The position numbers and the translations under genes are program-made. From NCBI GenBank assembly GCA_021234155.1, contig JAJEKV010000017.1, positions 9,925,525-9,989,524 of the forward strand: 64,000 nucleotides of DNA, in the 5' to 3' direction. Position 1 is the first letter of the stretch, and every line of letters starts with the position of its first letter. The notes under the pieces are model-generated. The model had not been told where the DNA came from. It made no database searches and saw only the letters and a program-made list of their open reading frames with translations. Below, in pieces: positions 1 through 10,998 of this stretch. Source of the DNA: Isoetes taiwanensis. Lineage: Eukaryota > Streptophyta > Lycopodiopsida > Isoetales > Isoetaceae.

Positions 1-967
1 AAGCAAAAAATTTCACTTGATTTGGCCACATCCATGGTCCACGGTCAAATTCTCTCACTAGAAGTCAAAATGGAGAGAGAAAGTGCAAAATTCCTAAGGG
101 AAGCAAAAAAAGTTAAAGATTTGCCTAAAGTATGCAATTTATATGCATTAGCATCAAATTGACCCATGTCATCACTTGAAAATGGCCAAGTCATCATACA
201 CATCATCAACATTGCCATGTCACACCACACACATGTCACCCCTATTGAAAATTCCATTTTTTTCAAGATTCTTCAAAACAAGTTGTTTAAGATCATAAAG
301 GTGACATGTTGTCTTGCCACATCATCACCAACACTTCCACATCATCACCCACGTGTCACATTCATCACCTCCACCTCATCATGTGCTTTGACTAGAAAAA
401 ATATACCTTGCCAACTTGTTTGACACCTCATCACCCCTCTTTGCCATGTCAGCATCACCTTGCCTATTTGCCACCTCACTATTTCCATATCCTTCTTTGA
501 GCCAAAAAATCAAAAGTCTAATTTTGCAAAAAAGATGCCACCATGTTATGAAGCAGCAAAAAAAATTCTTTTTGCAAAAAAGAATTTTCAAAAGAGGGTT
601 CATTTAGGCCTCCATATTGGGTTTCTTGGGAAACGTGCATGATTCTATTAAGCAAAAAATTCTCCCATCTAACCACCCCAAAAAAAAAAAAAAAAAAAAA
701 AAAAGCCTAGATCATCTTAACCAATCACCAACACCTGCGCGGGTGAGGCGGTTACGGACCGAATCCCACGTGGGCATGGTACGTCGATTTCTTAACAATG
801 CTGACTGGATCTGTCTTTATAAACCCAGGCTTACTTTTTTAATAATTCCTATGGAATATTTCGAGCTTTCCTGCCAAGAACCCTAAAACACAGTCATGCC
901 AAGATCCGAAGTTTTGATCCTAACAAACCACCCAATCATGTTGAAACACTCTCGGATCAACCTATAC

Positions 968-1124
968 TGTAACGGGCCCATGGTAGACCGCTCGAGTATT
1001 CGAACCTTGAATGTGCCTGTGGGGCGTTCCCGAGACATCGGCATAAATGGTAGAAGCGACTACTCATAAATGTCTAGACGGTTTTGCCCAGTTGGTTAAG
1101 GGCATGTCGGTTAGGAACGTCACA
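968..1124 (+). repeat. TRIM left terminal repeat
   Basis: This 157-bp repeat has TG...CA ends. It differs from the right repeat by a few substitutions and one base, so the TRIM inserted some time ago but after the gypsy element itself. Confidence 0.93.
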
Positions 1125-1126
1125 GT

Positions 1127-1138
1127 TGGTATCAGAGC
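1127..1138 (+). other. Primer-binding site of TRIM (initiator tRNA-Met)
   Basis: TGGTATCAGAGC is the standard plant LTR-retrotransposon primer-binding site, complementary to the 3' end of initiator methionine tRNA. It lies two bases after the left terminal repeat. Confidence 0.93.
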
Positions 1139-1278
1139 AGGTCTCGAGTTCGAGTTTCCATGGGTGCCTATATGCATGGGTAATTTGCAAAGACTTGGTA
1201 ATCATTGTGACATGGTATGACATAGACATGGTATAGCCTTGGATGCTCGAGGACGAGCATAATTCTAGTGGGAGAGAC

Positions 1279-1436
1279 TGTAACGGGCCCATGGTAGACC
1301 GCTCGAGTATTCGAACCTTGAATGTGCATGTGGGGCGTTCCCGAGACACCGGCATAAATGGGTAGGAGCGACTACTCATAAATGTCTAGACGGTTTTGCC
1401 CAGTTGGTTAAGGGCATGTCGGTTAGGAACGTCACA
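1279..1436 (+). repeat. TRIM right terminal repeat
   Basis: This is a 158-bp copy of 968-1124 that ends at CACA, followed by the right target duplication CTATAC. Confidence 0.93.
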
Positions 1437-2647
1437 CTATACTACATCAAAAACTCACTTATTGAGAAAAAAAGACAAGATTTAGCTCGGATTTGCCAAG
1501 AACGAGCCGGAATAGGGGACTTTGAAAAGGGAAAACATTGTTCAGAGTTTTCCGAGGGTTTTTGGGCGGGACACTGATCGACTTTCTTTGAAGAAAGACC
1601 AGTTTCAATAACTCAAGCTTGATTGCCTTCCATTTGTCGGATTATTCATGAATTTCTGATATTTTAGTTGAATTACCTGACTTGGAGTTCGACTTGATCC
1701 TGTGCCCAAGACATAGAGCTTGGGATTATCTTTGATTATTGTGTTAATCTTGAGTGAATGAAAATCCGACCCTTGGAAAAGCAATTGTGAATGATTTACT
1801 TTTAGCATTGTGCTTGGCTTTGTGAAAATAACATGACAGTAGACCTCAGCACTTAGGCACGAGGAAATCACAGTGAAAGTTGCACATAGACACTTGTATA
1901 ATGCATGAATGGTGATCTAAATGCTACATATACTTCTGACAAAAAAAACTTTTGCTTGCATAACTAGATTAGGAGTTAGCATATTCTAGGATTTGATTGC
2001 ATCTTTTACTTAGTAAATTGCACCTTTCCACTTGCAAGGTATAAATTGCACCATTACTTGTTCAAAAACAAAAAAGAGAGCCCTCAACAGATCGATTTAC
2101 TCAAACTCAGCCTGTTGTTCTTAGTCTGTGACAGTCTATTAGATTTAAGTTCAAATTTCCAAGGCATCTTGCATCTATTATTGCAAAGGGTGTACTTGAC
2201 TCATGTGTACAAACATATAGAAAGAAGATCCAAGTATCAAAATTCAAAAAAGTGTCTTCTAGGATTTACAAAAAATCACTCTCTGCCAGGGGTATTGACC
2301 AATTTTTGACCTGGTCGGAGATGCATTTTTGAGTGAACTACATTGATCAAAATCCATCTAACTTTTTGCACAGCATTCCTCAGGATCTTGAGTAGCTTTG
2401 ACATCAAAAATTATTGGCAGATCCTCTCTTGTTTGCATGTGGCACCTTTTCTTGCACGACGAACTTTTTTCTGTTTAGGAAAAGTGATTGAAAATTGTTA
2501 TTTGAGCTTTCTAGTTGGAATTTTCTCTCACAGAGTGGTTGCCTTAAGCAATTTGGAGGTTCTAAACCACTGAGGTTGAAGGTTTTGCTAGGAACACCTT
2601 CAACATTTTGGAGGTTCTACCGAGATCATTTCCTGGAATTTGAACTC

Positions 2648-3400
2648 ATGGCTCCCAGGAGAAACAATGAAATATCTGCATGCTGAAGCACAGGAAAACT
2701 ATGAAGCCTCTACTGCAGCACCAGGAGTGAGTATACAAGCAAATACAGGTATGCCTTGCTATTACTTTGAATTGAATATGCCAGTTCCTGCTCCCACATT
2801 TGATCCAAGCATGAATGCTAACAATTTTCTGAAAACCTTTGAAGAGTACTATCAGGAATATGGACACAAAAAAGGTTGTAAGTTTTCTGAGTTTAAGAAA
2901 TGTTTCAAAAATGATAAAGTTAGAGCTTGGTTGGAATATGTTATGAGTCTAGGAGCTAATTCATGGGATGAAATAGTTAAGAAATTCTTGGCAAGATTTG
3001 GTAAGCTGCTTGACCCTCAAGATTTGATTTTTGAGTTGCAAACCTTTCACATCAAATAGGTGAGAGTGTGCATCAATATATTGAAAGATTCAATATTTAT
3101 CTGGTTAAATGTCAAATTAATCAGGTTCCTAATCATACCTTACACCTTGTAGCTTCATTTATCAGAGTTTTGAGCAGCAGACCAAGGATACACAGAAAGA
3201 TGCTCAAGATTCAGAAACAAGAAGGATTTGACACAATACACAAAGCTTTTACAAAAGCTACTGAGATTGCAGATATGATTTCTTATCTTCCAAATGATAT
3301 GCACTCACCTCATAATCCTTTCTTTCCAGATTATGAGCAAGAGTACATGGAACCAGGACCTGTACCTGTTTATGTTGTTCAAAAGGAAAATAAGAAATAA
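2648..3400 (+). pseudogene. gag: gypsy gag (capsid region), broken
   Basis: An ATG at 2648 starts a short frame that soon stops. The capsid-like sequence continues in the next frame to a TAG at 3057 and resumes to 3400. The readable part contains the typical plant retrotransposon gag pattern: an acidic helix, a W-L-x-Y segment (WLEYVMSLGANSWDE), and LARFGKLLDPQDL. Gag packages the element RNA into virus-like particles. A homologous reverse-strand copy lies at 30961-31840, which supports the reading. At least one frameshift and one stop make it non-functional. The start is tentative because the first frame closes after about 13 codons. Confidence 0.8.
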
Positions 3401-3474
3401 AAAATGGAGGATGTTGAAGGTCCTGTGGCTGATGTGAGAGCTGAAATAACTAAAGTGTCTGAAGCTCTAATGAG

Positions 3475-4503
3475 GTGACCAAACAACTTCAAGAAATGAA
3501 AAGTTCCAGATCTGAGAAGAGAATATATCCTCCATGTGCTCATTGCTCGAGAAACACTCATTCTTCAGACTATTGTTGGTATAGGCCTTGCACAAAGTGT
3601 GGTAAAAGAGGGCATTTTGGTAAGGAATGCCCTGTTTGTGCTTTTTGCAAAGCAGTATGTCATTATGAAGATAGGTGCAGTGTGAAAGAATATTTTGCCA
3701 GAGAAGAGAAATCTAAAGCCAATGAACAAAGTGCTACATTTGTGCAGGAAATTGAAGAGCAAGAGGAAATCATGGTTGTTCACACAAGAGGAATGAACAA
3801 TGCAAAGGACAGAGAGCAAGTACAAGTCAATGAGGAAGTCAATGCTGTGAAGCACAAAGAAATTGAGCAAAATATCATGGTTGTACCTCCTCCCCCTTGT
3901 CAGAAATACTTAAAAAAAGATAAAGAGAGTGAGGATTTTGAATATATGCTTAAGAACTCAAAAATTAATGTTGATTTGCTAACTCTGTTGAAAATAGCTC
4001 CATCCTATAGAAAAAAGGTTCTGAACTTGACCAAGGAAGATGAATTTACTCTCACAAATCATATTGAGGAGCATGTTTTGACTCAAGAAGACTATGATCC
4101 AGGAGCCTTTACATGTGTTGCTAGAATGGGCAAAAAAGTTCTGACCAAGGTCCTATTGGATGGAGGATCACCACTCAATGTGATGCCTCATCATATTATG
4201 AGATTGTGTGGGCTTAAAATAGACAAGAAGGCTCCCATGGTCTTGAAATCATTCTCAAACACCAAAATCAATCCCATGGGAATAGTTAGCAATGTACCAA
4301 TCGACGTTGAGGGAATAATTGTTGCTAATAATGAGAAATCAGACATTTACGATCTGCTCTTGGGAAGAAAATGGTTGTCAACAGTAGATGCAAGACCTGT
4401 GTGGTCAAGAGGAGAGTGCACTATTTCAAATGGCAGAAAGAGTAGAGTTCCCTACGGAGGTAAATCTTTCAAAAAGAGGAAACTTTGCTTACTTGTGGTT
4501 TGA
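3475..4503 (+). pseudogene. gypsy gag C-terminus with three CCHC knuckles, plus aspartic protease
   Basis: This 342-codon open stretch continues gag-pol. Three consecutive CX2CX4HX4C zinc knuckles occupy residues 21-34, 39-52 and 55-68 (3535-3678). They would bind element RNA. After a Lys/Glu-rich linker comes a retropepsin-like segment, LLDGGSPLNVM, at about 4153-4185, followed by a hydrophobic block ending LLLGRKWL. The active site reads D-G-G-S, as in many plant gypsy proteases, rather than D-S/T-G. The frame runs out of phase near 4500, where the RNase H frame takes over. Most gypsy gags carry one or two knuckles, so three adjacent knuckles are notable. Confidence 0.85.
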
Positions 4504-5141
4504 TGGTGATGTCTCAAAGAGATTGAGTGTGGCCTCTTCTGCTGCTATTCTTAAAGATTCTTCTAATAGGTTGCTTGCAAAAGTAGGCAGAATTTTTCCA
4601 AATATAACCTCAAACATGGCAGAATACAAGGCTCTGATAGCAGATCTTCAAGAAGCCAAGAATCTGAACATTGATGAGATTGTTATCTTTGGAGATTCTC
4701 AGCTTGTTTGCAGACAGATATTGGGTGAATATCAAGCAAAAAATGAAGATATGATTTTGCTAAGAGACCAAGCTATGGGAGAATTGACAAACTTCAAGTC
4801 TTGGAAGTTATGCCATGTGCCAAGGGAGCAATAGTGAAGCTGATGCATTGTGCAGAAGTGTCCTACTCGAGCATTTGGCTGAGGGAGCAATTCAAGAAGA
4901 AGACTTGGAGAGGGATGATCTGCAACAACTCTATCCTATCCTGATAATCAATGCAAGTGAGGAAAAACAGGTAAAAGTGAATAAAAAGGGTCAAGATAGA
5001 GTTTTATATATTGGGGATTTGTTCAAAGAAGATGATGAGTCTTTTGTCACTAAGTTCTTTGATGAATGGAAATATGTGTTTGTTTGGGACTACAATGAAC
5101 TAGTTGATGTTTATAAAAGAATGTGTGAGTTTGAAATATAG
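4388..5141 (+). pseudogene. RNase H domain located upstream of RT
   Basis: Two overlapping frames (4388-4834 and 4815-5141) encode a type I RNase H. The four acidic catalytic positions are visible: D in WFDGD, E in MAEYKAL, D in FGDSQLV and D in EADALCR. This form resembles the cellular/archaeal-type RNase H that Tat-lineage gypsy elements acquired in addition to their own. Here it lies between protease and RT rather than after the RT. A one-base frameshift near 4830 separates the last catalytic Asp from the rest. The tail 4900-5141 is an acidic linker. Confidence 0.8.
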
Positions 5142-5153
5142 ATCAAGGAAGGC

Positions 5154-6085
5154 ATGAAACCTGTTGTTCAAAAGCTTAGGAGAATAAATACATCTTTGCT
5201 TGGCCTAATCAAGGAAGAATTATATAAAATGAAAGATGCTGGTGTGATCTCAAAAATTGTGAATCCAGAATGGCTATCTCGCATTGTATCTGTTGAGAAG
5301 AAAAAGAAAACCATAAGAATTTGCATTGACTATAGGGATTTGAATAAGGCTACTATCAAAGATTGTTACCCTTTGCCTTTCTTGGAAGAAGTGTTGCATG
5401 CTGTTGCAAGAAAAGAGATCTATTCTTTCTTAGATGGCTTCTCAGGTTTTAATCAAATAAGCATTAAGGAGGAGGATCAGCCAAAGACCTCTTTTATTAC
5501 ACCATGGGGAACATTTGCAATGAGGAGAATGCCTTTTGGATTGATGAATGCATCAACAACCTTCCAAAGAGCCATGAATACTATCTTCAAGGACATGCCT
5601 TCAACATCATTTCGTGTCTTCTTGGATGATCTCTGCTTAGGTACTTCTTTCAAAGACCACTTTGATTGTCTAACAAAATTATTTGCCTTATGCAGAAAAG
5701 GAGGTGTCAGCCTAAATCCAAAGAAGTGTGTCTTTTTATGCTCAAGAGGAGACTTGCTGGGTCTACAAGAGGTATTCAGGTAGCAAAGAACAAAATTGAG
5801 GCTTTGAAGAAACTTGCTCCTCCTAAAACACTTAAACAGGTAAAAAGCTTCTTGGGAATGACTAGCTTTTTGAGAATGTATGTTCCTCATTTTTCACACA
5901 CCATAAGTCCAATCTCTAACCTCACAAAGGTTAGAAAATTCTCTAAGAATGAGAGCAAGCATATTTTGGTTGATTGGAATGAAATATGCCAAGAGTCCTT
6001 TGATACAATTATCAATGCTATCTGTCATTCTATTCTGCTGAAACCTCCAGACTTAGAAAAGCCTTTCTCAAACCTTATAGTATTT
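5154..6085 (+). pseudogene. gypsy reverse transcriptase
   Basis: RT motifs appear in order: KLRRINTSLL, the A-region CIDYRDLNKATIKDCYPLP, FLDGFSGFNQI, the TPWGTFAMRRMPFGLMNA block, and the catalytic box FLDD at about 5620. Both Asp residues of the YxDD-type box are kept. The frame shifts at about 5765, and the thumb/connection continues in another frame (5666-6097) with LKQVKSFLGMTSFLRMYVPHF. The domain is cut at about 6080 by an insertion and its RNase H resumes at 8296. The function in an intact element is copying genomic RNA to DNA. Confidence 0.9.
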
Positions 6086-6215
6086 TGCAAACCTTAATAT
6101 ATAGTATACAAAAACTTGTACATGCATACCCCACAAACGAGGATCGCTATGTACGGTCCAGATCTTGGAATAAAGGGCAAATATGCCCATCCGACAGCTC
6201 TCGCTGCCCTACGTA

Positions 6216-6330
6216 ACCCCCCGTGTGAATATGCACCCAAACCAAAGGGGGTTTAAGGGGGATTTTAATTTAAATGTGTTAAATGCAATGGTTTGTGTTA
6301 ATAATGTTAATGGTAGTTGTGTGTTGATTG
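6216..6330. repeat. Single arm of the 160-bp inverted-repeat family
   Basis: A block beginning CCCCCCGTGTGAATATGCAC and running through TTTAAATGTGTT matches the arms at 57236-57395, 57613-57772 and the inner part of the hairpin near 34118-34135. Only one arm is present here. It ends in a run of A and the palindrome-like GCCCTTCGGGC. Confidence 0.8.
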
Positions 6331-7558
6331 TTATATTAAAAAAAAAATTTGAGCCCTTCGGGCCCTAACTAAAGCAAACATAGGTAAACTTTATGGGCCT
6401 AAATATTAATTATTAAAAAGCAGAATAACATCAAGACAAACATTAAACGTGGGTCCAAAGGATGCATGCATTAAAACATCATCTATGGACATGGAAATGA
6501 CGAGTAATATAAAAAAAAAATGACAATGGTCACAAACCATTGAACAGATAGATAAGTAAGAAGAAAATATGCAGCACTGTAATATAAAACCAAACTGTAA
6601 TGTGGAAATCAAGCCAAAATGTCTCAATAATCTGTTGAACTGCTTTACTCTATCTCTTAGAAATATCGTGTGCTTCTAAATAAGAATAATTTGGACGACT
6701 ATGACTGGAGACTGAACCACCGGGACCATAGGTGCTATGCCCTCCCACACAGAAGACAAGAATTTGGCTGCTTCCCCAAATCTTCTCACCATGTCACACT
6801 TACTGGATATGCAGCACAACTGGCCTAAACTGGAGTTGAAAAGCATAATGCAAAATCCTCAAATTAATTGTTACAAAGAAACAAATAGGTGCTGCATACT
6901 AGGTAGAATCAGATCTTTCCCTTTGCAATTATGTGGCTTTCCAATACCTGTTTGATTCTCTGTACAGTCAAAATGATTCTATGGTTCCTGTCAAATTGTG
7001 AAATTTCCCCTTTGAACAGATTTGTTCAAGCAGACGTGGCTGCATACCTCTAGCTTCATCTGCACACCTCTAGCTTTTGCAATTGAATGAGCTAAAAGCA
7101 AAGATGTAAGAAGACATTAGTGTAACGATAGAATATCAAGGTATGGCAGGTTTGGATATTGAATTAGAGGCACAGAAGAAATCCCACATCATTGTTTCTG
7201 GCTTGTACCAGCTCCGCTTGTAACAAATCCAGGCTGCTTAATAGAACCATATAGACACAAGCAACAACCTTCTTCAAGCATTCAATACTTGGACAACCTG
7301 CTATCACCACAAAACTTCAGGTGCTGCCTTATCTGTAGAATGACTAAACTGCATCTTCTAAAAACCATAACATAATTCAGCCTTACAACAAGGAGTTTGT
7401 TTTATATGGGATTTGAACCCATAACCTATCCGTTCACAACACAAACCTAGTAAATATGTAGCAAATAATATGCAGTGCAGCCAAGGCATGAGACTTCTTG
7501 GATGAACCTAGTTTTGAAGCTCTACAATTCCAAAACAGCTAGATCTTTCGCTGCACAT

Positions 7559-7855
7559 GACAGAAAAAGAAACAAAACAAATCGGCAGTCGGAGCTTGTA
7601 AACTTGTAAGATAGGAGACTGCAAAAATGGCAAAATACAGAGCCCCTAAATCCTCAGCTGAGTTGTGCTCTCTAGCAAATAATATTACATGTAATTCGCT
7701 ATGTTGGCTACACACAACAGAAAATCCAGAAACAAACAAATAGGGCAGAGCTTGTATACCTATAAGAGCTTGTAAACCTGTAAGATCGGCAACCTGCAAA
7801 GATGGCAGAATACCGAGCCCCTGGATCCGCTGACAAATTTCTTGTGGATAAATCT
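7559..7855. repeat. Imperfect tandem duplication (~160 bp)
   Basis: Segments starting near 7559 and 7719 share a block with GAGCTTGTAAAC, GTAAGAT, and a GCAAAAATGGC / GCAAAGATGGC stretch followed by AGAGCCCCT / CGAGCCCCT. No coding function was recognised in either copy. Confidence 0.7.
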
Positions 7856-8295
7856 TCCTCGGCCAAGATGCCTGGTTGCAGCTGCAAAGCAACTAAGGAT
7901 GAACCCATCAAACCGATTAACCCTGTATCAGACCAAATCCGGAGGCAACCAGACTTGGTGTCATTGAAGCCACAAAACGCAGAGCCCTGATGCAAGAACT
8001 AACCCGACACAACCACGAAGCAAATTAGGCCCATAACTGCCCCTCAAACCCTAAAATGGGTTCTCTCGAGCCTTGCATGTCGAGCAGAATGTGATAAAAT
8101 AAGAAAAATACAATATAATAACGAAATATATGATATATGGATCTAAACCATTGGATATAGGCATCAAAATTAGTTCAAGCGTATGCGCACTCTAGATATA
8201 CTAATTAGTATGGCTCATCAAATACATCCATGAAATCATATAAAAACCTTAGGGAAAAAAGTACAAAAATACAAAAGAAACCCCCTGTTATTATG

Positions 8296-8860
8296 CTACA
8301 TATTAAAGCTTACATTAGTGTCACAAAAAAGGCAATTGGTTTAGCATTACTTCAAGAGGACCATGTTATCTCTTTTGCTAGTAAGATGTGGTCTGATACT
8401 GAACTAAAATATCCCAGGCTCGAGAAGAGTGCAGCTGCATTAATGTTTCTGATAGATAGACAAGGTCATCTTTCGCAAAACAATCACACTCAAGTCTACA
8501 TGAGGCAAAACCCTTTATCCCTCCTGTTTGCAAAAAAGCAGCCTAAGGCCAAATTATGTAGGTGGGCTTGTAAAATTCAATCTTACAATATTACTGTCAA
8601 GGTGGTGAACTTAGTTGAAAATCCTAGTTCTTACTTACCTTATGCTTTATTTGAACATGAGGATCAAAGAGGGACTAAATGACACTGATTATGTTACTAA
8701 CTTGATTGCTTTTCATGAAAAAGATTTGGATTGGCAGTCTGACATCAGAAACTATTTGGAGAACAATGAGTTGCCAAAAGACATAAGTAGCAGTCAAGAA
8801 AGAAGATTTAAGGAGAAATGTAAGAAGTTCAGATTGATTGGTGGTATTGTGCAAAGTTGA
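8296..8860 (+). pseudogene. gypsy RNase H (second, RT-linked) fragment
   Basis: The frame resumes after the insertion with the RT-linked RNase H pattern: KKAIGLALLQEDHVISFASK, then YPRLEKSAAALMFLI and a later SYLPYALFEHED segment. This is the RNase H that normally follows RT in Ty3/gypsy. The element therefore encoded two RNase H domains, the other being at 4388-4890. A frame change around 8615-8680 leads into the spacer before integrase. Confidence 0.8.
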
Positions 8861-9990
8861 CAAGGAAGGAGTGTTGCTGGGATGTGTGGATCCTGGAGAA
8901 GCTAAAATGATCATTGAAGCTTGTCGTGAAGGCATCTGTGGTGGATACTTTGCTGCTTATACAACTGCAAAGAAAATCTTAAGGTCAGGATATTTTTGGC
9001 CTACCCTTTTTAAAGATTGCTATACTGTAATTGTGTTGTCACAAATGCCAAATTTTTGGCAAAAGGATATTGCAACCAGCTTCCCTCACTGCTGTAACTT
9101 CTCCAGGGCCATTTCAAACATGGAGACTTGATTTTATAGGTCCAATAGATCCCTCCTCATCATCTCAGCACCAATTTATCCTTGTGGCCACATATTATTT
9201 CATCAAATGGGCCAAAGCAGTCCCACTTAGAGAAGCAAATGCATACACCACATCAAGATTTTTTCATGAGAATATTTTTGCTCGATTTGGGATCCCTTTT
9301 AAAATTGTCTCTGATAGGGGAAGTCAATTCATGAGCCAAACTGTTGCCTTGTTGCTAGCTACTCTCAAAGTCAAACATACCAAAAGCTCAGCATATTACC
9401 CTCAAGGTAATGGTCAAGCTGAGTCAACCAACAAGGTTTTGAAGTCAATCCTGAAGAAAACTATTAGCATTTCCAAAAGAGATTGGCATTTGAAGCTTCA
9501 TGATGCATTATGGGCATATAGGACCACCATTAAAGCATCTACTAAACATACACCCTTCAGCCCAGTTTATGGCATAGAATCTGTGGTGCCAATCGAGCTT
9601 GAGCTCCCATCTCTTAGATTGGCCTATCAAATAAATTTAGAAATGGAGGATGCACTAAGAGAAAGATGTATAGGTTGATGCAGTTGGAAGAACACAAGTA
9701 TGAAGCTGAGAATGCGGTTCTAATCAAGAAAGCCAAAGATATTGCAGCATTTAAAGCTGCTCACAAGCTCCAAGACACTCTCAAATCAGGTGAGCTGGTT
9801 CTAAAATGGAACAAGGCAAGGGAGGATGCAGCAGCAAAATTGAGAACCTTTGGGAAGGACCTTTTGAGGTAATTGGTAAGGCAGGGAAAGATTCCTATTT
9901 GAAAGATGTAGTTGATGGCAGAGAGCTGTTAAATCCCATCAATATCTTGCACTTGAAGAGGTACTGGCAACATCATGTTGCCTTAAGTTT
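8838..9990 (+). pseudogene. gypsy integrase, broken in four frames
   Basis: The zinc-binding N-terminal part is partly readable (SGYFWPTLFKDC, CHKCQIFGK). The catalytic core spans about 9031-9678, with D in LDFIGP, D in VSDRGSQF and E in GNGQAESTN giving an intact D,D-E triad. The C-terminal part continues in two more frames (9666-9872, 9806-10000) with WEGPFEVI and LKRYW, typical of plant gypsy integrase ends. It inserts element DNA into the host genome. Three frame changes disable it. No chromodomain is visible. Confidence 0.88.
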
Positions 9991-9999
9991 ATTTAGTTA

Positions 10000-10998
10000 A
10001 AGGTTTATTTAGAATTTGTAAGTAGACTAGTTTAGTTTGCTTTTTGATTGACTATGATTGCAAAACTTAAAAAGTAAAAGAAGAAAAAGACAAAAAATAA
10101 TACAGGAGTATTTAGAAAATAGTTAGTGTTTTCAAATTGAAGTACTTCCTTAGATAGAACTTTTATATTCGAGGTTTCCACTACTGAGACTGATGCAAGA
10201 ACAGGGAGATTCATGCAGGTGTCAACTTGTTCAATTCTCAAATCAAGTATTCTTATTGCTTAAGTTCTGATTTCCATACAGGTGCATCTGAATTTGCAGT
10301 CATACATCTTATATTCACACATTTTCCTCCATATCTCTTCATATCTATAGCTGCTGCCATCCCCACCATAATAGCAGCTCATTGTGCTGATAGATGTGTG
10401 GTCACATGTAAGTGCATTCTTATTCATTCATGCCACAATAATCTGTTCAAGGGTTGCCTCTGATCCATTTAAAACATTTTAGATCAATGATTTCCCATTA
10501 AATCCACTAGATTGCTGTCATACTTCCATCCAGGAGTTCATTTTTTCTATTAACAATCACATTTGTCATGTGGGTTCACCTGTTTTCTACATTCACAATC
10601 ACATACATATCATCTTGATTACTTGCCAACACCCTCTTCTTCCTTCCTTCCTTCCTTCCTTCCTTTTAATCCATTGCAGGTTCATTAAGCTGCCAAACAT
10701 ACCTCCATATTGGCAGCTGGCAGGAATTCTACTTTGATCTTATGCAAAAACAAGAGGCTGGAGGACCAGCCTATTCTTTTTGTTTGGCATGATGCTGCCA
10801 TGCTATGGCAGCATAGAAGAGCAAGACACATTTTGATTTACTCATGCTTATACATTGATTTGAGCACAGATATAAGCATTATTGATTTGAAGAGAACACA
10901 TCCCTACAGATCATGAAGTGGACACTTGCAGACCAAGGTGGACATTCATGAAAGATCACACAAACATGCTATGAAAGGTGATTCAAGCAAGGCAACCT
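10000..10998 (+). other. Untranslated internal region before the 3' LTR
   Basis: No gene was recognised. The region contains a (TTCC)n microsatellite at about 10636-10667. The stretch 10740-10830 is closely matched in reverse complement at 30370-30450 within the related relic, so it belongs to the element. Confidence 0.7.

Larger units (their letters stand above)
968..1436 (+). mobile_element. TRIM (terminal-repeat retrotransposon in miniature)
   Basis: This is a complete 469-bp insertion inside the 5' LTR. Two direct terminal repeats (968-1124 and 1279-1436) start TGTAAC and end GTCACA. A primer-binding site TGGTATCAGAGC (1127-1138) lies two bases after the first repeat, and a purine-rich tract (about 1267-1278, AGTGGGAGAGAC) directly precedes the second. 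The site is flanked by CTATAC on both sides (962-967 and 1437-1442). The homologous empty site in the 3' LTR near 12206 has no insert. There is no coding capacity, so it must be mobilised in trans. All diagnostic parts are visible. Confidence 0.95.
1..2288 (+). repeat. 5' LTR of the gypsy element (left end outside window)
   Basis: Position 1 corresponds to about 11253 in the 3' LTR, and similarity continues to 2288 except for the 475 bp contributed by the TRIM and its duplicated target. The copies differ by scattered substitutions and small indels, for example the stretch near 1790 that is missing near 12560. The element is therefore not recent. The LTR ends in CA at 2288. Confidence 0.88.
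6078..8295. mobile_element. Non-coding insertion splitting RT from RNase H
   Basis: The gypsy reading frame stops near 6080 and resumes at 8296, so about 2.2 kb was inserted. Its ends recur elsewhere in the window. The left end, TATAGTATTTTGC plus a block containing GCATACCCCACAAA, matches about 57470-57560. The right end, finishing in ACCCCCTGTTATTATGC, matches 58752-58769 and 35676-35692. No transposase and no clear terminal inverted repeat is visible, so the class is unknown. The exact borders are uncertain by about 10 bp. It carries part of the inverted-repeat family described at 57236-57772. Confidence 0.65.

Noticed and set aside
1127-1138. Primer-binding site of the large gypsy element
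   Set aside because: It lies inside the TRIM, directly after the TRIM repeat, so it belongs to the TRIM. The gypsy primer site should follow 2288 and was not recognised.
2289-2330. tRNA-Met primer site of the gypsy element (GGGGTATTGACC)
   Set aside because: Only a weak resemblance to TGGTATCAGAGC; it may use another tRNA.
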